From Bifidobacterium subtile (GTDB taxonomy: Bacteria; Actinomycetota; Actinomycetes; Actinomycetales; Bifidobacteriaceae), in NCBI RefSeq assembly GCF_000741775.1, contig NZ_JGZR01000008.1, forward strand, positions 1 to 64,000: DNA of 64,000 nucleotides, in the 5' to 3' direction. The notes beneath the pieces were generated by a model. The model saw nothing but the letters and a program-made list of their open reading frames with translations, was not told where the DNA came from and searched no databases. Numbering within the stretch: position 1 is the first letter of the stretch; each line of letters begins with the position of its first letter. The position numbers and the translations under genes were made by a program. Positions 16,714 through 25,718 of this stretch are shown here, one piece after another.

Positions 16714-17928
16714 CTACAGGAGATGCAAGGTGCCGAAGGCAAAAGCCAGTGCAAGCGAAGAGAGGGCGCATAACGGCAAAGCCGCGCGGTACTTCTCCCG
16801 GTGCACGTAGATCGCAGCTGCCACGCACACGATGCAGGACAATGCGAATGCTGCGGCAGTCACCACGAACAGATGCTGCGTATACGCGACATGCGAATAA
16901 TCGCATACCTCCCTGCCCACGGAATCACTCGGCGACGAGTATTGCCAGCCACACGCGGTATCGACTTTCTCAGCGGCAGCGGTCCAAGGATGACGCATGG
17001 CGAACTCCGCCGTCAGCATCAGCGCCGGTACCACAATCAGCATCTCGGTGAGCTTTTTCCCGCCGCTTCTGCCCATGCGCACCATCCATGTGCGTTTGCC
17101 GTGCGCCGCATCCTCATCGACATCGCGCAGATTATTGACGGACAGCACCGCGACAGCAAGCAGTCCTTGCGCGACGGCAACCCAGATGATGACATATGGC
17201 ACCGTGTCGGACAGCGCATACGACGTGCCGCAGGTGGCAATCAGACCGAAGAATGCGAACACCGAAATCTCGCCCCAGCCATGATAGCCGTACGGATGCT
17301 TGCCGCCGACATAAAACCAGCCAGCCACGATGCACACCACGCCAAGCGCGAGGAGCCACCAATGGCCGGTGAGCACGATAATCGCCAGACCGCATGCGCA
17401 GGCGAGCGCCGCACTGATGCCGGCCGCGGCAAGCACCTTCTTCGGCGCGACGCCCGACGCGACGAGGCGCGATGGGGCTTGGCTGCGCTGCGAGCCTTCG
17501 GAAGCTGCCGATTCCTTGGACAACTGTTGAGACTGAGCTTGGACTTGGGCCTGAGCTGCGCCGCCGGTAATATTTGCTGCTCCTGACGTGGAAGCGTTTC
17601 GCATGTCCCTGCCGCTGTCGACCCCGCGCACGCCATCCGAGTAATCGTTGGCGAAATTGGCGGCGATCTGCAGGAAAACCGCAACGCCTGCGCACAGCAA
17701 GGTCACGGCAATGTACCAGCCGTGGGAGGTCAGGCACCGGCCGTAGTTGCTGGCCAGATCGAGGTTCGGCCTGCCATCGAACACCGGGCACGGCTTATGG
17801 TCATATGACCCGCCGTATACGCCCTCAAACACGGGCTGCCACATCGTCATAGCGGCTGCGATAACCGGAGCCAGTCCCAGCGGCAGGGTTTTCGGCCGCG
17901 CCCCTTGTATCCACAATCCAAGCTTCAT
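16714..17928 (-). CDS. menA: UbiA-family prenyltransferase, MenA-like
   Basis: This 404-residue polytopic membrane protein resembles 1,4-dihydroxy-2-naphthoate prenyltransferase. The prenyl-diphosphate Mg site is seen as NFANDYSDGVRGVDSGR (NDxxD), and the second Asp-rich motif as NLRDVDEDAAHGKRT. A Gln/Ser/Ala-rich insert (~140-170) in the loop after the first motif, and a Cys-containing loop near residue 75, are unusual. The start MKLGLWIQGARPKTLPLG at 17928 matches the family and has GGTGGGGAG upstream. No other menaquinone gene is in the window, and bifidobacteria generally lack the pathway, so the acceptor is open. Confidence 0.8.
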   Translation of the reverse strand: MKLGLWIQGARPKTLPLGLAPVIAAAMTMWQPVFEGVYGGSYDHKPCPVFDGRPNLDLASNYGRCLTSHGWYIAVTLLCAGVAVFLQIAANFANDYSDGVRGVDSGRDMRNASTSGAANITGGAAQAQVQAQSQQLSKESAASEGSQRSQAPSRLVASGVAPKKVLAAAGISAALACACGLAIIVLTGHWWLLALGVVCIVAGWFYVGGKHPYGYHGWGEISVFAFFGLIATCGTSYALSDTVPYVIIWVAVAQGLLAVAVLSVNNLRDVDEDAAHGKRTWMVRMGRSGGKKLTEMLIVVPALMLTAEFAMRHPWTAAAEKVDTACGWQYSSPSDSVGREVCDYSHVAYTQHLFVVTAAAFALSCIVCVAAAIYVHREKYRAALPLCALSSLALAFAFGTLHLL

Positions 17929-18060
17929 GGCTCCCCACCATACGCCGAGGGTAGGCTCGTCACGGGCCTTTCGCGCATCCGCACATCGCCCGGTGCCTTC
18001 CGCCTTACACCATCCCCCGATCTGTGCCATCCCATATAATCGCAACTCGCGGCTTTGCGT

Positions 18061-18167
18061 CGTCTTTTGTACGCTAGCGCGAGGCTACCGTACAAAAAGC
18101 GATGCGAAACGGCCGCAAAACGTCACGAAACGTACGTCAGCCTCGCGTTAACGTGCAAAAAGCGACG
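18061..18167. repeat. Interspersed repeat family B (GTGCAAAAG type), cluster 1
   Basis: Inverted copies face each other: cgtcttttgtacgctagcgc (18061-18080) and gcgttaacgtgcaaaaagcg (18145-18164), with tacaaaaagcgatgcg between. Related units lie at 59311-59421. The cluster fills the gap between lysS and the prenyltransferase gene. Confidence 0.6.
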
Positions 18168-18180
18168 CCGTACGTGCTGA

Positions 18181-18216
18181 CGCACGGAACGCACCGAACG
18201 CACCGAACGCACCGAA
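18181..18216. repeat. Four tandem copies of a 9-bp unit
   Basis: cgcacggaa followed by three exact copies of cgcaccgaa, ending 7 bases before the lysS stop codon. Confidence 0.9.
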
Positions 18217-18222
18217 CGCAGC

Positions 18223-19980
18223 CTAGAAGTTGATTGGCTTGACGAGCGGGAAGGTGACGGTTTCGCGGATCGTCGCGCCGGTCAGGGCGATGAGCAGACG
18301 GTCGACGCCCATGCCCATGCCTCCTGCGGGCGGCATGCCCACGCCGAGTGCTTCGAGGAAGTCCTCGTCGATGTCCATGGCCTCCTCGTCGCCGGCCATC
18401 GCGTCATGCGCCTGCGCGACGAGCCGCTCGCGCTGCACGACCGGATCGTTGAGCTCGGAGTATCCGGTGGCGAGCTCGAAGCCGCGCACGTAGAGATCCC
18501 ATTTCTCGACCATGCCCGGCTTGGAGCGGTGGGCCTTGACCAGCGGGCTGGTCTCGACCGGGAAATCGCGCACGAAGGTCGGCGCGTAGAGCTTATCCTC
18601 GTAGAAGTGCTCCCACAGGTGCTCCACGAGCTTGCCGTGGTTCTCCACCTCGTCGCGTTCGACGCCGAGTCTGTCGGCAATCGCGCCAAGATGCTCAACC
18701 GAGGTTTCCGGCGTGATCTCCTCGCCCAAGGCTTCGGAAAGCGAGCCGTACATGCTGATCTGCTTCCAGTCGCCGCCCAGATCGTACGCAGTGCCGTCCA
18801 GCAGTGTGACAGTCGTGGAGCCGAAAACGTCCATTGCGGTCTTCTGGATGAGCTCCTTGACGAGCTTGGCGATGGTGTCGTAGGTGCCGTAGGCCTGATA
18901 GGCCTCGATCATGGTGAACTCCGGGGCATGCGTGGCGTCGACGCCCTCGTTGCGGAAGTTGCGGTTGATCTCGAACACGCGGTCGATGCCGCCCACGAGG
19001 CAGCGCTTGAGGAAGAGCTCGGGCGCGATGCGCAGGAACAGGTCGATGTCGAAGGCGTTCATATGCGTGGTGAACGGGCGGGCCGCAGCGCCGCCGTGGA
19101 TGGTCTGCAGCATCGGGGTCTCCACCTCGATGAAATCATGCTCGTCGAAGGTGCGCCGCAGCGAGGAGACGGCCTTGGAGCGGTTGCGCACCATGTTGCG
19201 CACCTTCTCATCGGCGATCATGCCGATATACGGCTTGCGCGTGCGCGTGTCGTCGTTGAGCTCCTTGTGCAGCGCGGGCAGCGGCTGCAGGGCCTTGGCG
19301 GCGATGCTCCATTCGGTGGCGAAAACCGACAGCTCGCCGGTTTTCGACGCGATGACGCGGCCGCGAAGATACAAATGGTCGCCCAGATCGACCAGCTGCT
19401 TAAACTGCTTGAGCGAATCCGCGCCGATCTCCCGCTTGGCGATCATGCCTTGGATCTTGGTGCCGTCGCCCGCGCACAACTGCACGAAGCACAGGCCGCC
19501 GGCGTTGCGGATGAAGAGCACGCGGCCAGCGATGCCGACCATATCCTCGGTCTCCTCGCCCGGCTGCAACGTGCCGTCATACTTGGCGCGGATATCCTCG
19601 ATGCGATCGGTCACGTCGAGATGGACCGGATAGGGCTGCAGGCCCTCCTTGAGCATGAGCGCGCGCTTGGCCACGCGCATCTGCACCTGCTCGGGGTGCG
19701 CGAGCGGGCCGTACGTATCGTTGCTTGGGTCGATCGCCTCATCGAGGCTCGCGCCGCCGTCGATCGCCGTGCAGATGCTCTGGTCCTGCTGCAGCAGCAT
19801 ATGCGCCCGCTGGACGGTGGTCATCGCAGGTGCCTGCTCGCCGGTTTCCTGCGTATTGTCGGATTTGGCCGCCTTGGATACTGATTCTTTCGATGCCTGT
19901 AACGTCTTGTTTGCGGATATCGGTGCGCCGTGGCTGGTCGCTTCATTCATCTCGGCAGTGTTCTCAGTCGTTTCACTCAT
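18223..19980 (-). CDS. lysS: Lysyl-tRNA synthetase, class II
   Basis: This 585-residue enzyme charges tRNA-Lys. After an N-terminal extension of ~100 mostly polar residues come the OB-fold anticodon domain (~130-240) and the class-II core with motif 1 (FIEVETPMLQTIHGGAAARPF), motif 2 (FEINRNFRNEGVDATHAPEF) and motif 3 (GMGMGVDRLLIALTG). Typical bacterial enzymes have ~500 residues; the surplus is the extension. The ATG at 19980 follows TAGACT by 8 bases and lacks a Shine-Dalgarno, so leaderless translation is likely. Confidence 0.95.
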   Translation of the reverse strand: MSETTENTAEMNEATSHGAPISANKTLQASKESVSKAAKSDNTQETGEQAPAMTTVQRAHMLLQQDQSICTAIDGGASLDEAIDPSNDTYGPLAHPEQVQMRVAKRALMLKEGLQPYPVHLDVTDRIEDIRAKYDGTLQPGEETEDMVGIAGRVLFIRNAGGLCFVQLCAGDGTKIQGMIAKREIGADSLKQFKQLVDLGDHLYLRGRVIASKTGELSVFATEWSIAAKALQPLPALHKELNDDTRTRKPYIGMIADEKVRNMVRNRSKAVSSLRRTFDEHDFIEVETPMLQTIHGGAAARPFTTHMNAFDIDLFLRIAPELFLKRCLVGGIDRVFEINRNFRNEGVDATHAPEFTMIEAYQAYGTYDTIAKLVKELIQKTAMDVFGSTTVTLLDGTAYDLGGDWKQISMYGSLSEALGEEITPETSVEHLGAIADRLGVERDEVENHGKLVEHLWEHFYEDKLYAPTFVRDFPVETSPLVKAHRSKPGMVEKWDLYVRGFELATGYSELNDPVVQRERLVAQAHDAMAGDEEAMDIDEDFLEALGVGMPPAGGMGMGVDRLLIALTGATIRETVTFPLVKPINF

Positions 19981-19988
19981 AACGCACC

Positions 19989-19994
19989 AGTCTA
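19989..19994 (-). promoter_or_regulatory. -10 box of a probable leaderless lysS promoter
   Basis: TAGACT on the minus strand ends 8 bases before the lysS ATG. Bases from here to the ATG nearly repeat those before thyA. Confidence 0.5.
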
Positions 19995-20331
19995 TCCAAG
20001 TGCCGATACACATAAATACACACAGAATGGCTGCATGAAAGCGCACATGCGGCAGCTTCTTTGGAGGAATGCATCGTTGGCGACATTACGCAGCGCTCAC
20101 AAGATACAAATGATGCGGAATCGCTGACCCCGTACACATTTGTGACATCCATCGCTGACCCTTGGCGCAAATGATGCACTGGGGATGGGAACGGCCATGC
20201 ATAGCCCGCTGTCTGCACCATATACCAGCAAGACAAGAACCCGTGTCTCAGCCTATGCCTTTGACGCAGGCTTCGACACTCCGCTTTGCCTTGTCCGCCT
20301 CCCGGATGTAGTATTGCCCACGTTGCCAAAA
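19995..20331. other. Gap between lysS and tRNA-Pro
   Basis: About 340 bases holding the lysS and tRNA promoters. I see no gene or repeat. Confidence 0.4.
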
Positions 20332-20405
20332 CGGGCTGTAGCGCAGCTTGGTAGCGCGCCTCGTTCGGGACGAGGAGGCCGCGAGTTCAAATCTCGCCAG
20401 CCCGA
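20332..20405 (+). tRNA. tRNA-Pro (anticodon CGG)
   Basis: A 74-nt cloverleaf: acceptor CGGGCTG pairs with CAGCCCG, the D arm holds AGCTTGGTAGCGC, the anticodon stem CCTCG/CGAGG encloses the loop TTCGGGA (anticodon CGG), and the T arm has GTTCAAATC. The discriminator is A and CCA is not encoded. Confidence 0.93.
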
Positions 20406-20476
20406 CAAACTAGGGCGGATCGTTCAGGTATCAACGATCCGCCCTTTTATTTTCCTGTGCATTCGGCGTCTAGGCG

Positions 20477-21379
20477 TCACCGCGCCGAGTGGTTCTTGCG
20501 GTAGGCGGAAGGCGTCAGACTTGTCTCCTCCAGAAAACGCCGGTTGAAGTTCGAAGCGTTCGCATAGCCGCTCATCCGTTGTATGCGCGCAATCGGCATA
20601 TCCGTGCACGACAGCAGCCGGCACGCCCTCCCGATGCGCAGGCTGCGCACAAAGTCGGCGAAGCCGATGCCGGCCACGCGCTTGAAGAACCGCGAGAACG
20701 TGGAGGCGCTCATCGCGGCCGCTTCGGCGGCATCCTGAAGGCTGACTTCGTCCAGATGATCCGAAATATAGGAGATCGCGGCGTTGATGCCGTCCTCGGC
20801 GCCGACCGCCACCATTGGATTGTATTCGGGCGTCACCAAAGTGCGTGATTCCGCTTCCGGGGCGTGCTCGAATACCGCAAGCATGGCGACCAGATCGGCT
20901 ACCCGACGAGATTCCTCATGGTCTCCCATCGCGACCAGCAGGTCCGCCACCTGATGCGCCGATTCCCCAGAGAGCACCACGGCATGCAGAGCGCGACGCA
21001 GCACCTGCTCGAAGCCCGCGGTCTCGGGGAATGCGGACGAAAGCAGTCGTATGGTCTGCGGGCGCACATGGCATAGGATGTCACGGTGCGTAAGCCGCTC
21101 GCCGGGCCTGATGTCCGAGATCCAGTTATGCGGCAGGTTCGACCCGATCAAGGCCACATGCCCGGCTTCGAATGGCATCAGACCATCCCCGGCCATGAAC
21201 TGGCCGCTGCCTTCGCGGATGAGATGAATTTCGATCTGCGGATGGTAGTGCCATTTCGCCAGCGAACTCGGATAGCCGTGGCTGGCCCAGCGGATGGCGG
21301 TTTCCCCATCGGGGACGATTACCTCAAGCGAGCCTGAATCAGATCGGCTGCTGATGCTGCCCGGTTGCGAACTCATCAT
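20477..21379 (-). CDS. AraC-family transcriptional regulator
   Basis: This 300-residue regulator has an N-terminal cupin sensor domain (~20-110; WHYHPQIEIHLIREGSG) and a C-terminal double helix-turn-helix (~195-297), with the first HTH at SLQDAAEAAAMSASTFSRFF and the second at IARIQRMSGYANASNFNRRF. It lies downstream of, and on the same strand as, the polyol dehydrogenase and permease genes, so it is the likely sugar-alcohol sensor of that cluster. GGAGA lies ahead of the ATG pair. Direct repeats of AGTATCAAT spaced 21 bases apart (24473-24502) are candidate binding sites. Confidence 0.9.
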   Translation of the reverse strand: MMSSQPGSISSRSDSGSLEVIVPDGETAIRWASHGYPSSLAKWHYHPQIEIHLIREGSGQFMAGDGLMPFEAGHVALIGSNLPHNWISDIRPGERLTHRDILCHVRPQTIRLLSSAFPETAGFEQVLRRALHAVVLSGESAHQVADLLVAMGDHEESRRVADLVAMLAVFEHAPEAESRTLVTPEYNPMVAVGAEDGINAAISYISDHLDEVSLQDAAEAAAMSASTFSRFFKRVAGIGFADFVRSLRIGRACRLLSCTDMPIARIQRMSGYANASNFNRRFLEETSLTPSAYRKNHSAR

Positions 21380-21670
21380 CCATTCTCCATATATTGCCGA
21401 CCAATGCCACAGCCCATTGCGTTACCACTGTATCGCGCATTGTCTCGCGCGACGGACCCGCCGCGACCAGCGTAACGACCTTGACAAATTCGCCTTGCCT
21501 GCCTAATCGGCCTTGGCGAATGCCGTCCCGAGCATTACAGCGGGGATGCCCATTCCATATTCAGAAACGGGCGTCTCCGCTGTAATGCCGTAATAATGTA
21601 GACCGTGGGTCAGCGATCAATAATCGACGAATCGGCGACCATCAATCAACAGACCGGCAATCAGCTGCAA

Positions 21671-22711
21671 TCAGTCGCGATCGACGGTGATCTGCAGCTT
21701 GATGTCTCCCGGGCGGCCTTCGTCCATGCGGTCGAAGGCGGCCTTGGTGTCCTTCATCGCGAAGGTCTCGGTGATGAAGGGCTTGAGGTTGAGCTTGCCG
21801 CTGGCGACCAGATCGATGGCCTTCTGGTACACGTTGGCGTAGCGGAAGATGTTTTCGATGCGGACCTCGGTGGCCTGCAGCTCGGTGATGTCGATCTTGA
21901 CCGGATCGACCGGGATGCCGACGAGCACAGCCGTGCCGCCGGGCGCGATGAGCTTCCAGAAGGTCTCGTAGGCCTTCGGAGCGCCGGAGCACTCGAACGC
22001 CACGTCGGCGCCCCAGCCTGCGGTCTCCTCGCGCACGCGCTCGACCAGATCCTCCTTCTTGAGATCCACCGGGATGATGCCGGGGATCTGGCCGATGATG
22101 CCGAGCTTGATGTCGGAGATGTCGGAGACGAACACCTTGGAGGCGCCGCCGGCGAGCGCGGCGGAAGCGGTGAGCATGCCCACGGTGCCCGAGCCGGTCA
22201 CGACGCACACATCGCCGGGCTTGATGCCGGCCTTGGTCGCGGCCCACATGCCCACGGCGGTCGGCTCAAGCAGCGCGCCTTCGCCGAAGCTCACGGACTC
22301 GGGCAGATGGTAGGTGAACGCGGCCGGGTGGATGACCTCGTCGCACAGGCAGCCGTCGACCGGCGGGGTGGCGAAGAAGCGCACGGCCGGATCGACGTTG
22401 TACATGCCCATGCGGCTGGCACGCGACATCATATCAGGGATGCCGGGCTCCATCGCGATGCGGTCGCCGGGCTTGAAATCAGTGACGCCGGGGCCGACTT
22501 CGAGCACGGTGCCCGATGCCTCGTGGCCGATGATCATCGGCTGCTCGACCACATACTTGCCGACGCGACCGTGCGTGTAGTAATGCAGATCGGACCCGCA
22601 CACGCCTACGGTGTGGGGCGCGATGCGCAGTTCGCCGGGGCCGGGGGCCTTGACGTCCGGGACCTCGCGAATGTTGATGACGCCCTGCTTTTCGAGAACG
22701 GCTGCCTTCAT
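21671..22711 (-). CDS. Zinc-dependent polyol dehydrogenase (sorbitol/xylitol type)
   Basis: This 346-residue medium-chain dehydrogenase oxidises a sugar alcohol to a ketose with NAD. Visible motifs are the catalytic-zinc segment [29 protein letters not shown], and the Rossmann loop [12 protein letters not shown]; the structural-zinc cysteine cluster is absent, as in sorbitol dehydrogenases. ATG 22711 has AAGGAG at 5 bases. The gene follows the MFS polyol permease by 58 bases and completes an uptake-and-oxidation pair. Sorbitol, xylitol, ribitol or arabitol are possible. Confidence 0.88.
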   Translation of the reverse strand: MKAAVLEKQGVINIREVPDVKAPGPGELRIAPHTVGVCGSDLHYYTHGRVGKYVVEQPMIIGHEASGTVLEVGPGVTDFKPGDRIAMEPGIPDMMSRASRMGMYNVDPAVRFFATPPVDGCLCDEVIHPAAFTYHLPESVSFGEGALLEPTAVGMWAATKAGIKPGDVCVVTGSGTVGMLTASAALAGGASKVFVSDISDIKLGIIGQIPGIIPVDLKKEDLVERVREETAGWGADVAFECSGAPKAYETFWKLIAPGGTAVLVGIPVDPVKIDITELQATEVRIENIFRYANVYQKAIDLVASGKLNLKPFITETFAMKDTKAAFDRMDEGRPGDIKLQITVDRD

Positions 22712-22769
22712 GATAACTCCTTTGTTTTGGTTGAAACTATTGGTTGATTGGGTTGGTTGGGTGCGGCTG

Positions 22770-24038
22770 TTACGCCGCAAGTTTGCGGGATCTGCGCGAT
22801 TTGCGCTCTGGCAGACCGGGCTGATTGGGCCGAATCCAGAAGGACATGATCGAGCCTCCGATGTAGCAGACAGCGCACGCCCAGCACACGCCGGCGAAGC
22901 CGACGGTCTGCAGCAGCATCGTGGCGATGAACGGGCCGCAGAAGGTGGTCAGGCCGGAGGCGAGGTTGTTCGCGGAGACTGCGGCGCCCTTGTGCTCGGG
23001 TTCCAGCGCGGGGAACACGGCGCCCATCGGCACGAAGGCGGAGATGCCCATGCCGAGTACCACTGCGCACAGATACATCAGCGGCAGGTTGCGGCCGAAG
23101 AACTGCGGCACATAGTACATGGCCAGCGTGCCGACGGCGCACAGCCAGCAGCCCCACCAGCGCATCTGGCCCATCCAGCCGAAGCGGTCGCCCATGCGCC
23201 CCCAGAACACGTTGCCTACCACAGTGACCAGGAACAGCAGCCCCCAGATGGTCGACCACTCGGTGACCCTGTACCAGGCGCCGCCGCCATTGTTGTGCGT
23301 GGCCAAATAGAGCGGCATGATGACCGGGAAGCCGTATAGCGTGAGGTTGCAGATGACGCGCAGCACGGCAGCGAGAGCGATCTGGTGGTTGTCTTTGAGA
23401 ATCGTGACGCCGCGGGCGAGCTCGCGCATCTTGTCGGAGCTGCTCATCGTGTCGAGCTTCGCGTTATGGGTCTTCGGCATGAAGAACAGGCAGATCAGCG
23501 TGCCTATCGCCGAGAACACCAGCGAGAACCACAACGTCTCGTACTCGCCGATCTTAGGCACGATCCATGCCGGCAGATAGGCGCCGGACACGCCGATGCC
23601 GAAGGAATAGGCGGTCCAGAACCAGCCCAGAGCCGAGGACAGCTTGCCGGGGTCGACGGTCTGGACGAGCAGCACCACGAAGGAGTAGATGAACAGCGGG
23701 TAGCCCATGCCTCGCAGCATGTACGAGACGAGCATGAGCCAGAAGATGTGGCTGGGCAGCGCTATGCCTATGAACACCAGATGCAGCACAATCCAAGACA
23801 CGGCGCCGATGAGCATCATGCGCTTGGGGCCGAACAGCTCGGACAGCACGCCCGAGGACCAGCCGGCAAGCGCCGCGATAAGGCCGTACATCGTGAACAG
23901 CAGCGACGCCTGCGATGAGCTGAATCCCTGATCCACGACGTATTTGGACAGGAACGTCAGCTCGAACCCATCTCCCGTCATGAATACCGCAACCGCCAGA
24001 AATCCCGGCAGCAGTTTGCGCACCAATCCTTGTGCCAT
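22770..24038 (-). CDS. MFS transporter, polyol permease type (RbtT/DalT/CsbX-like)
   Basis: A 422-residue protein with about 12 membrane helices. The start GFLAVAVFMTGDGFELTFLS and the first loop resemble polyol:H+ symporters of the RbtT/DalT/CsbX group that carry ribitol or D-arabitol. The central loop (~195-215) and a basic C-terminus are cytoplasmic. It is the first gene of the permease-dehydrogenase pair; AAGGAAG lies before the ATG. Assignment to polyols rests on this resemblance plus the adjacent dehydrogenase. Confidence 0.8.
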   Translation of the reverse strand: MAQGLVRKLLPGFLAVAVFMTGDGFELTFLSKYVVDQGFSSSQASLLFTMYGLIAALAGWSSGVLSELFGPKRMMLIGAVSWIVLHLVFIGIALPSHIFWLMLVSYMLRGMGYPLFIYSFVVLLVQTVDPGKLSSALGWFWTAYSFGIGVSGAYLPAWIVPKIGEYETLWFSLVFSAIGTLICLFFMPKTHNAKLDTMSSSDKMRELARGVTILKDNHQIALAAVLRVICNLTLYGFPVIMPLYLATHNNGGGAWYRVTEWSTIWGLLFLVTVVGNVFWGRMGDRFGWMGQMRWWGCWLCAVGTLAMYYVPQFFGRNLPLMYLCAVVLGMGISAFVPMGAVFPALEPEHKGAAVSANNLASGLTTFCGPFIATMLLQTVGFAGVCWACAVCYIGGSIMSFWIRPNQPGLPERKSRRSRKLAA

Positions 24039-24105
24039 TACATCTTCCTTACGTTTTCCAGAACCTCGTTATTCCGTGCCGCCCTTCTTTGGAGCGTTGA
24101 TACCA

Positions 24106-24121
24106 GTTTCCATCGGGAAAC
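24106..24121. promoter_or_regulatory. Inverted repeat upstream of the polyol permease
   Basis: gtttcc-atc-gggaaac is an inverted repeat with 3-base spacer, 68 bases before the permease ATG, at a position where a repressor or activator could act. Confidence 0.35.
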
Positions 24122-24181
24122 GCAGATGATTTGGCGTACGCAACATCAAGAATTGATACTTTATTGCCACTCGTATGCCAC

Positions 24182-24197
24182 TGCCCGAATTCGGGCA
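24182..24197. promoter_or_regulatory. Perfect 16-bp palindrome in the divergent region
   Basis: tgcccgaattcgggca is a perfect palindrome, 144 bases upstream of the permease ATG and 136 bases before the 42-residue small ORF. It is a candidate operator for a dimeric regulator. Confidence 0.4.
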
Positions 24198-24332
24198 TAT
24201 CAGGCAGAAAGACGAAACACACCTTTTACAAAACCGTTTTTCAGAAGTCGTCGCGCGCGGCTATATTAGGTGTCATCAGCCGGAAAGTCCGGTTGAAGCG
24301 CCAATTGGCGCGGTAACGAAAGGAAATTCACC

Positions 24333-24461
24333 ATGATGAACAAGAAGAGTTTCATAGCTGCGGTGATGCGTGGTTTCGAAGTCAGCGGCATGAGCGCCCT
24401 CGCTCAGGCAGGCTACAGCGAGTCCGCAGTCAACGCCATCGAGACTATCGAAACGCGCTGA
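24333..24461 (+). CDS. Small ORF of 42 residues, unknown
   Basis: ATG ATG AAC AAG AAG begins a 42-codon frame ending TGA. The peptide starts MMNKKSFIAAVMRGFEVSGM and ends SESAVNAIETIETR. AAGGAA lies 7 bases before the first ATG, and TATATT (24262-24267) is a possible -10 box with a ~65-base leader that can fold (ccggaaagtccgg, gcgccaattggcgc). It has no signal peptide or cysteine; an amphipathic helix is likely. It is divergent from the polyol permease. I do not recognise a family; the good ribosome site is the main evidence. Confidence 0.5.
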   Translation: MMNKKSFIAAVMRGFEVSGMSALAQAGYSESAVNAIETIETR

Positions 24462-24472
24462 AAAAGTATAAT

Positions 24473-24502
24473 AGTATCAATAACTGAAAAAATAGTATCA
24501 AT
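24473..24502. promoter_or_regulatory. AGTATCAAT direct repeat with 21-bp period
   Basis: AGTATCAAT at 24473-24481 and 24494-24502 are exactly 21 bases apart, two helical turns, as for AraC-type half-sites. The complement ATTGATACT occurs at 24152-24160 in the permease promoter region. They flank the small ORF. Confidence 0.4.
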
Positions 24503-25006
24503 CGAATGCAGCCATGCAATGGCTGGGCGTTCGATGCAGAAGCCGGACAACGGCGTCCCCTTCATTTGTTTTTCATATCTTGTATTTTCCGCATTCTCAT
24601 CTATTCATAACGACATGCATATGGCGTCATCAGACGGCGCCATCGATCTCTTATCGTCGCGGCACGCACGAAACAGCCTGCGCGCTCGGACGGAGTGCGG
24701 CTCTCAGCACCATCAGACACGTCATTCCCGACCCAGACACGGGGCACTGCGATATGGGGCACTGCGGGGATGGCGATAGTTGGAACGCCTGAAACGTCAC
24801 AACGCCCGCACTATGTCTGCCCGAATGCGGGGCTTGTGATGTATAACCGCTGCTATACAGCACAAGCCCCGCATAGGCATCCTCATAGTGCGGGCGTTGT
24901 GATGCTCGGCGCCCCGCGTCGAGCTACCACGCATCGGCGCATGGGAATCGCGACGGTGCAAGCGTTGCCGTGCAGGCGATTGGGTCGTCCGAGAGTTATT
25001 CGCCGA
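24503..25006. other. Gap with palindromic repeat between small ORF and VOC gene
   Basis: About 500 noncoding bases. They hold a small hairpin (cagccatgcaatggctg near 24508), a direct repeat ggggcactgcg (near 24739 and 24754) and the large nested palindrome at 24797-24902. Confidence 0.45.
24797..24902. repeat. Interspersed repeat family C, nested palindrome
   Basis: Perfect 19-bp outer arms (tcacaacgcccgcactatg, 24797-24815, and its complement 24884-24902) enclose 13-bp inner arms (tgcggggcttgtg 24826-24838, complement 24861-24873) and a tgtata/tataca core. Related hairpins lie at 59131-59303. Confidence 0.75.
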
Positions 25007-25408
25007 CTATTTGACGATCTGGCAGAATTCGATCGTTTCGCCGTTGGGGCCGTAGATGTTGAAGTAGCGTATGCCCTTCTCCCAGAACGTCGGAATCGAC
25101 TGGATCTCAGTGTCCTTGAAGTTCAGGCCCAGCTCCTGCGCGTTCTTGAACGCCGCCTCGATGTCCGGGGTGTCGAACGCCCAGTGGTTGATGGCGCCGG
25201 TGGTCATCGGGGCCGGGTCGCCCTCCCACGTCTCGATAGTCAGATGGCCGTAGCGCAGGAACGCGCAGCGGTTCTCGCCGTTGTGAAACAGCCCGGCCAG
25301 CTCGAACCCGAGCGTTTCGGTGTAGAACTTGATCGTCTCGTCCAGATCCTTGGCGGGCATGCCGGAATGCTGGAAATCGGTGGTGAAACGAGTCATTGGT
25401 GAAGCCAT
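25007..25408 (-). CDS. VOC-superfamily (glyoxalase-like) protein
   Basis: This 133-residue protein has the paired beta-alpha-beta-beta-beta units of the vicinal oxygen chelate fold: SGMPAKDLDETIKFYTETLG in the first half and AFDTPDIEAAFKNAQELG and NIYGPNGETIEFCQ in the second. Members include glyoxalase I, dioxygenases and resistance proteins; candidate metal ligands are H15, E59 and E126 by position, but the reaction cannot be told. ATG 25408 follows AAGGAG. The frame is open upstream to 25507 without a ribosome site. The promoter holds an operator-like inverted repeat. Confidence 0.82.
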   Translation of the reverse strand: MASPMTRFTTDFQHSGMPAKDLDETIKFYTETLGFELAGLFHNGENRCAFLRYGHLTIETWEGDPAPMTTGAINHWAFDTPDIEAAFKNAQELGLNFKDTEIQSIPTFWEKGIRYFNIYGPNGETIEFCQIVK

Positions 25409-25422
25409 GATGACACTCCTTC

Positions 25423-25450
25423 GTATCAGTATTGATATGACCTGATATAC
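25423..25450. promoter_or_regulatory. Operator-like inverted repeat before the VOC gene
   Basis: gtatcag (25423-25429) and ctgatatac (25442-25450) form an inverted repeat 15 bases upstream of the VOC start codon, overlapping the ribosome-site region. Confidence 0.35.
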
Positions 25451-25718
25451 ATAGATTAAATAACTTCGCCGCAGGTCGAAACCGCGCAACGCCCTGCGGA
25501 TTGCCAAACCGTGATACTTTATCGCGCGGGGACGAGCTCCTTATGCCGCAGCGCATGCGCTGCCTTGGCTTTCCGCAACGCTTGGCTTTCCGCAACAACC
25601 GAGCGAAGGCCAAGCTCAAATCAGCTCGCCAGGCTCTTCGCGAAGCAGACACCGCGTCGATAAGCGCCGAATCGGGCCATAGACTAGGATCCAGCGAATC
25701 AATCTGTCGGAAGGAACG
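25451..25718. other. Promoter region of the TPR-nucleotidyltransferase gene
   Basis: This contains a tandem duplication of cttggctttccgcaac (near 25563 and 25580), a TAGACT -10-like box near 25680 and the ribosome site GGAAGGAA. No gene is seen. Confidence 0.35.

Noticed and set aside
18406..19884. 492-codon open frame opposite lysS
   Set aside because: It is a shadow of the high-G+C lysS frame on the other strand, without ribosome site or family similarity.
21605..22747. 380-codon frame opposite the polyol dehydrogenase
   Set aside because: Composition is typical of an antisense shadow; the dehydrogenase on the minus strand has all expected motifs.
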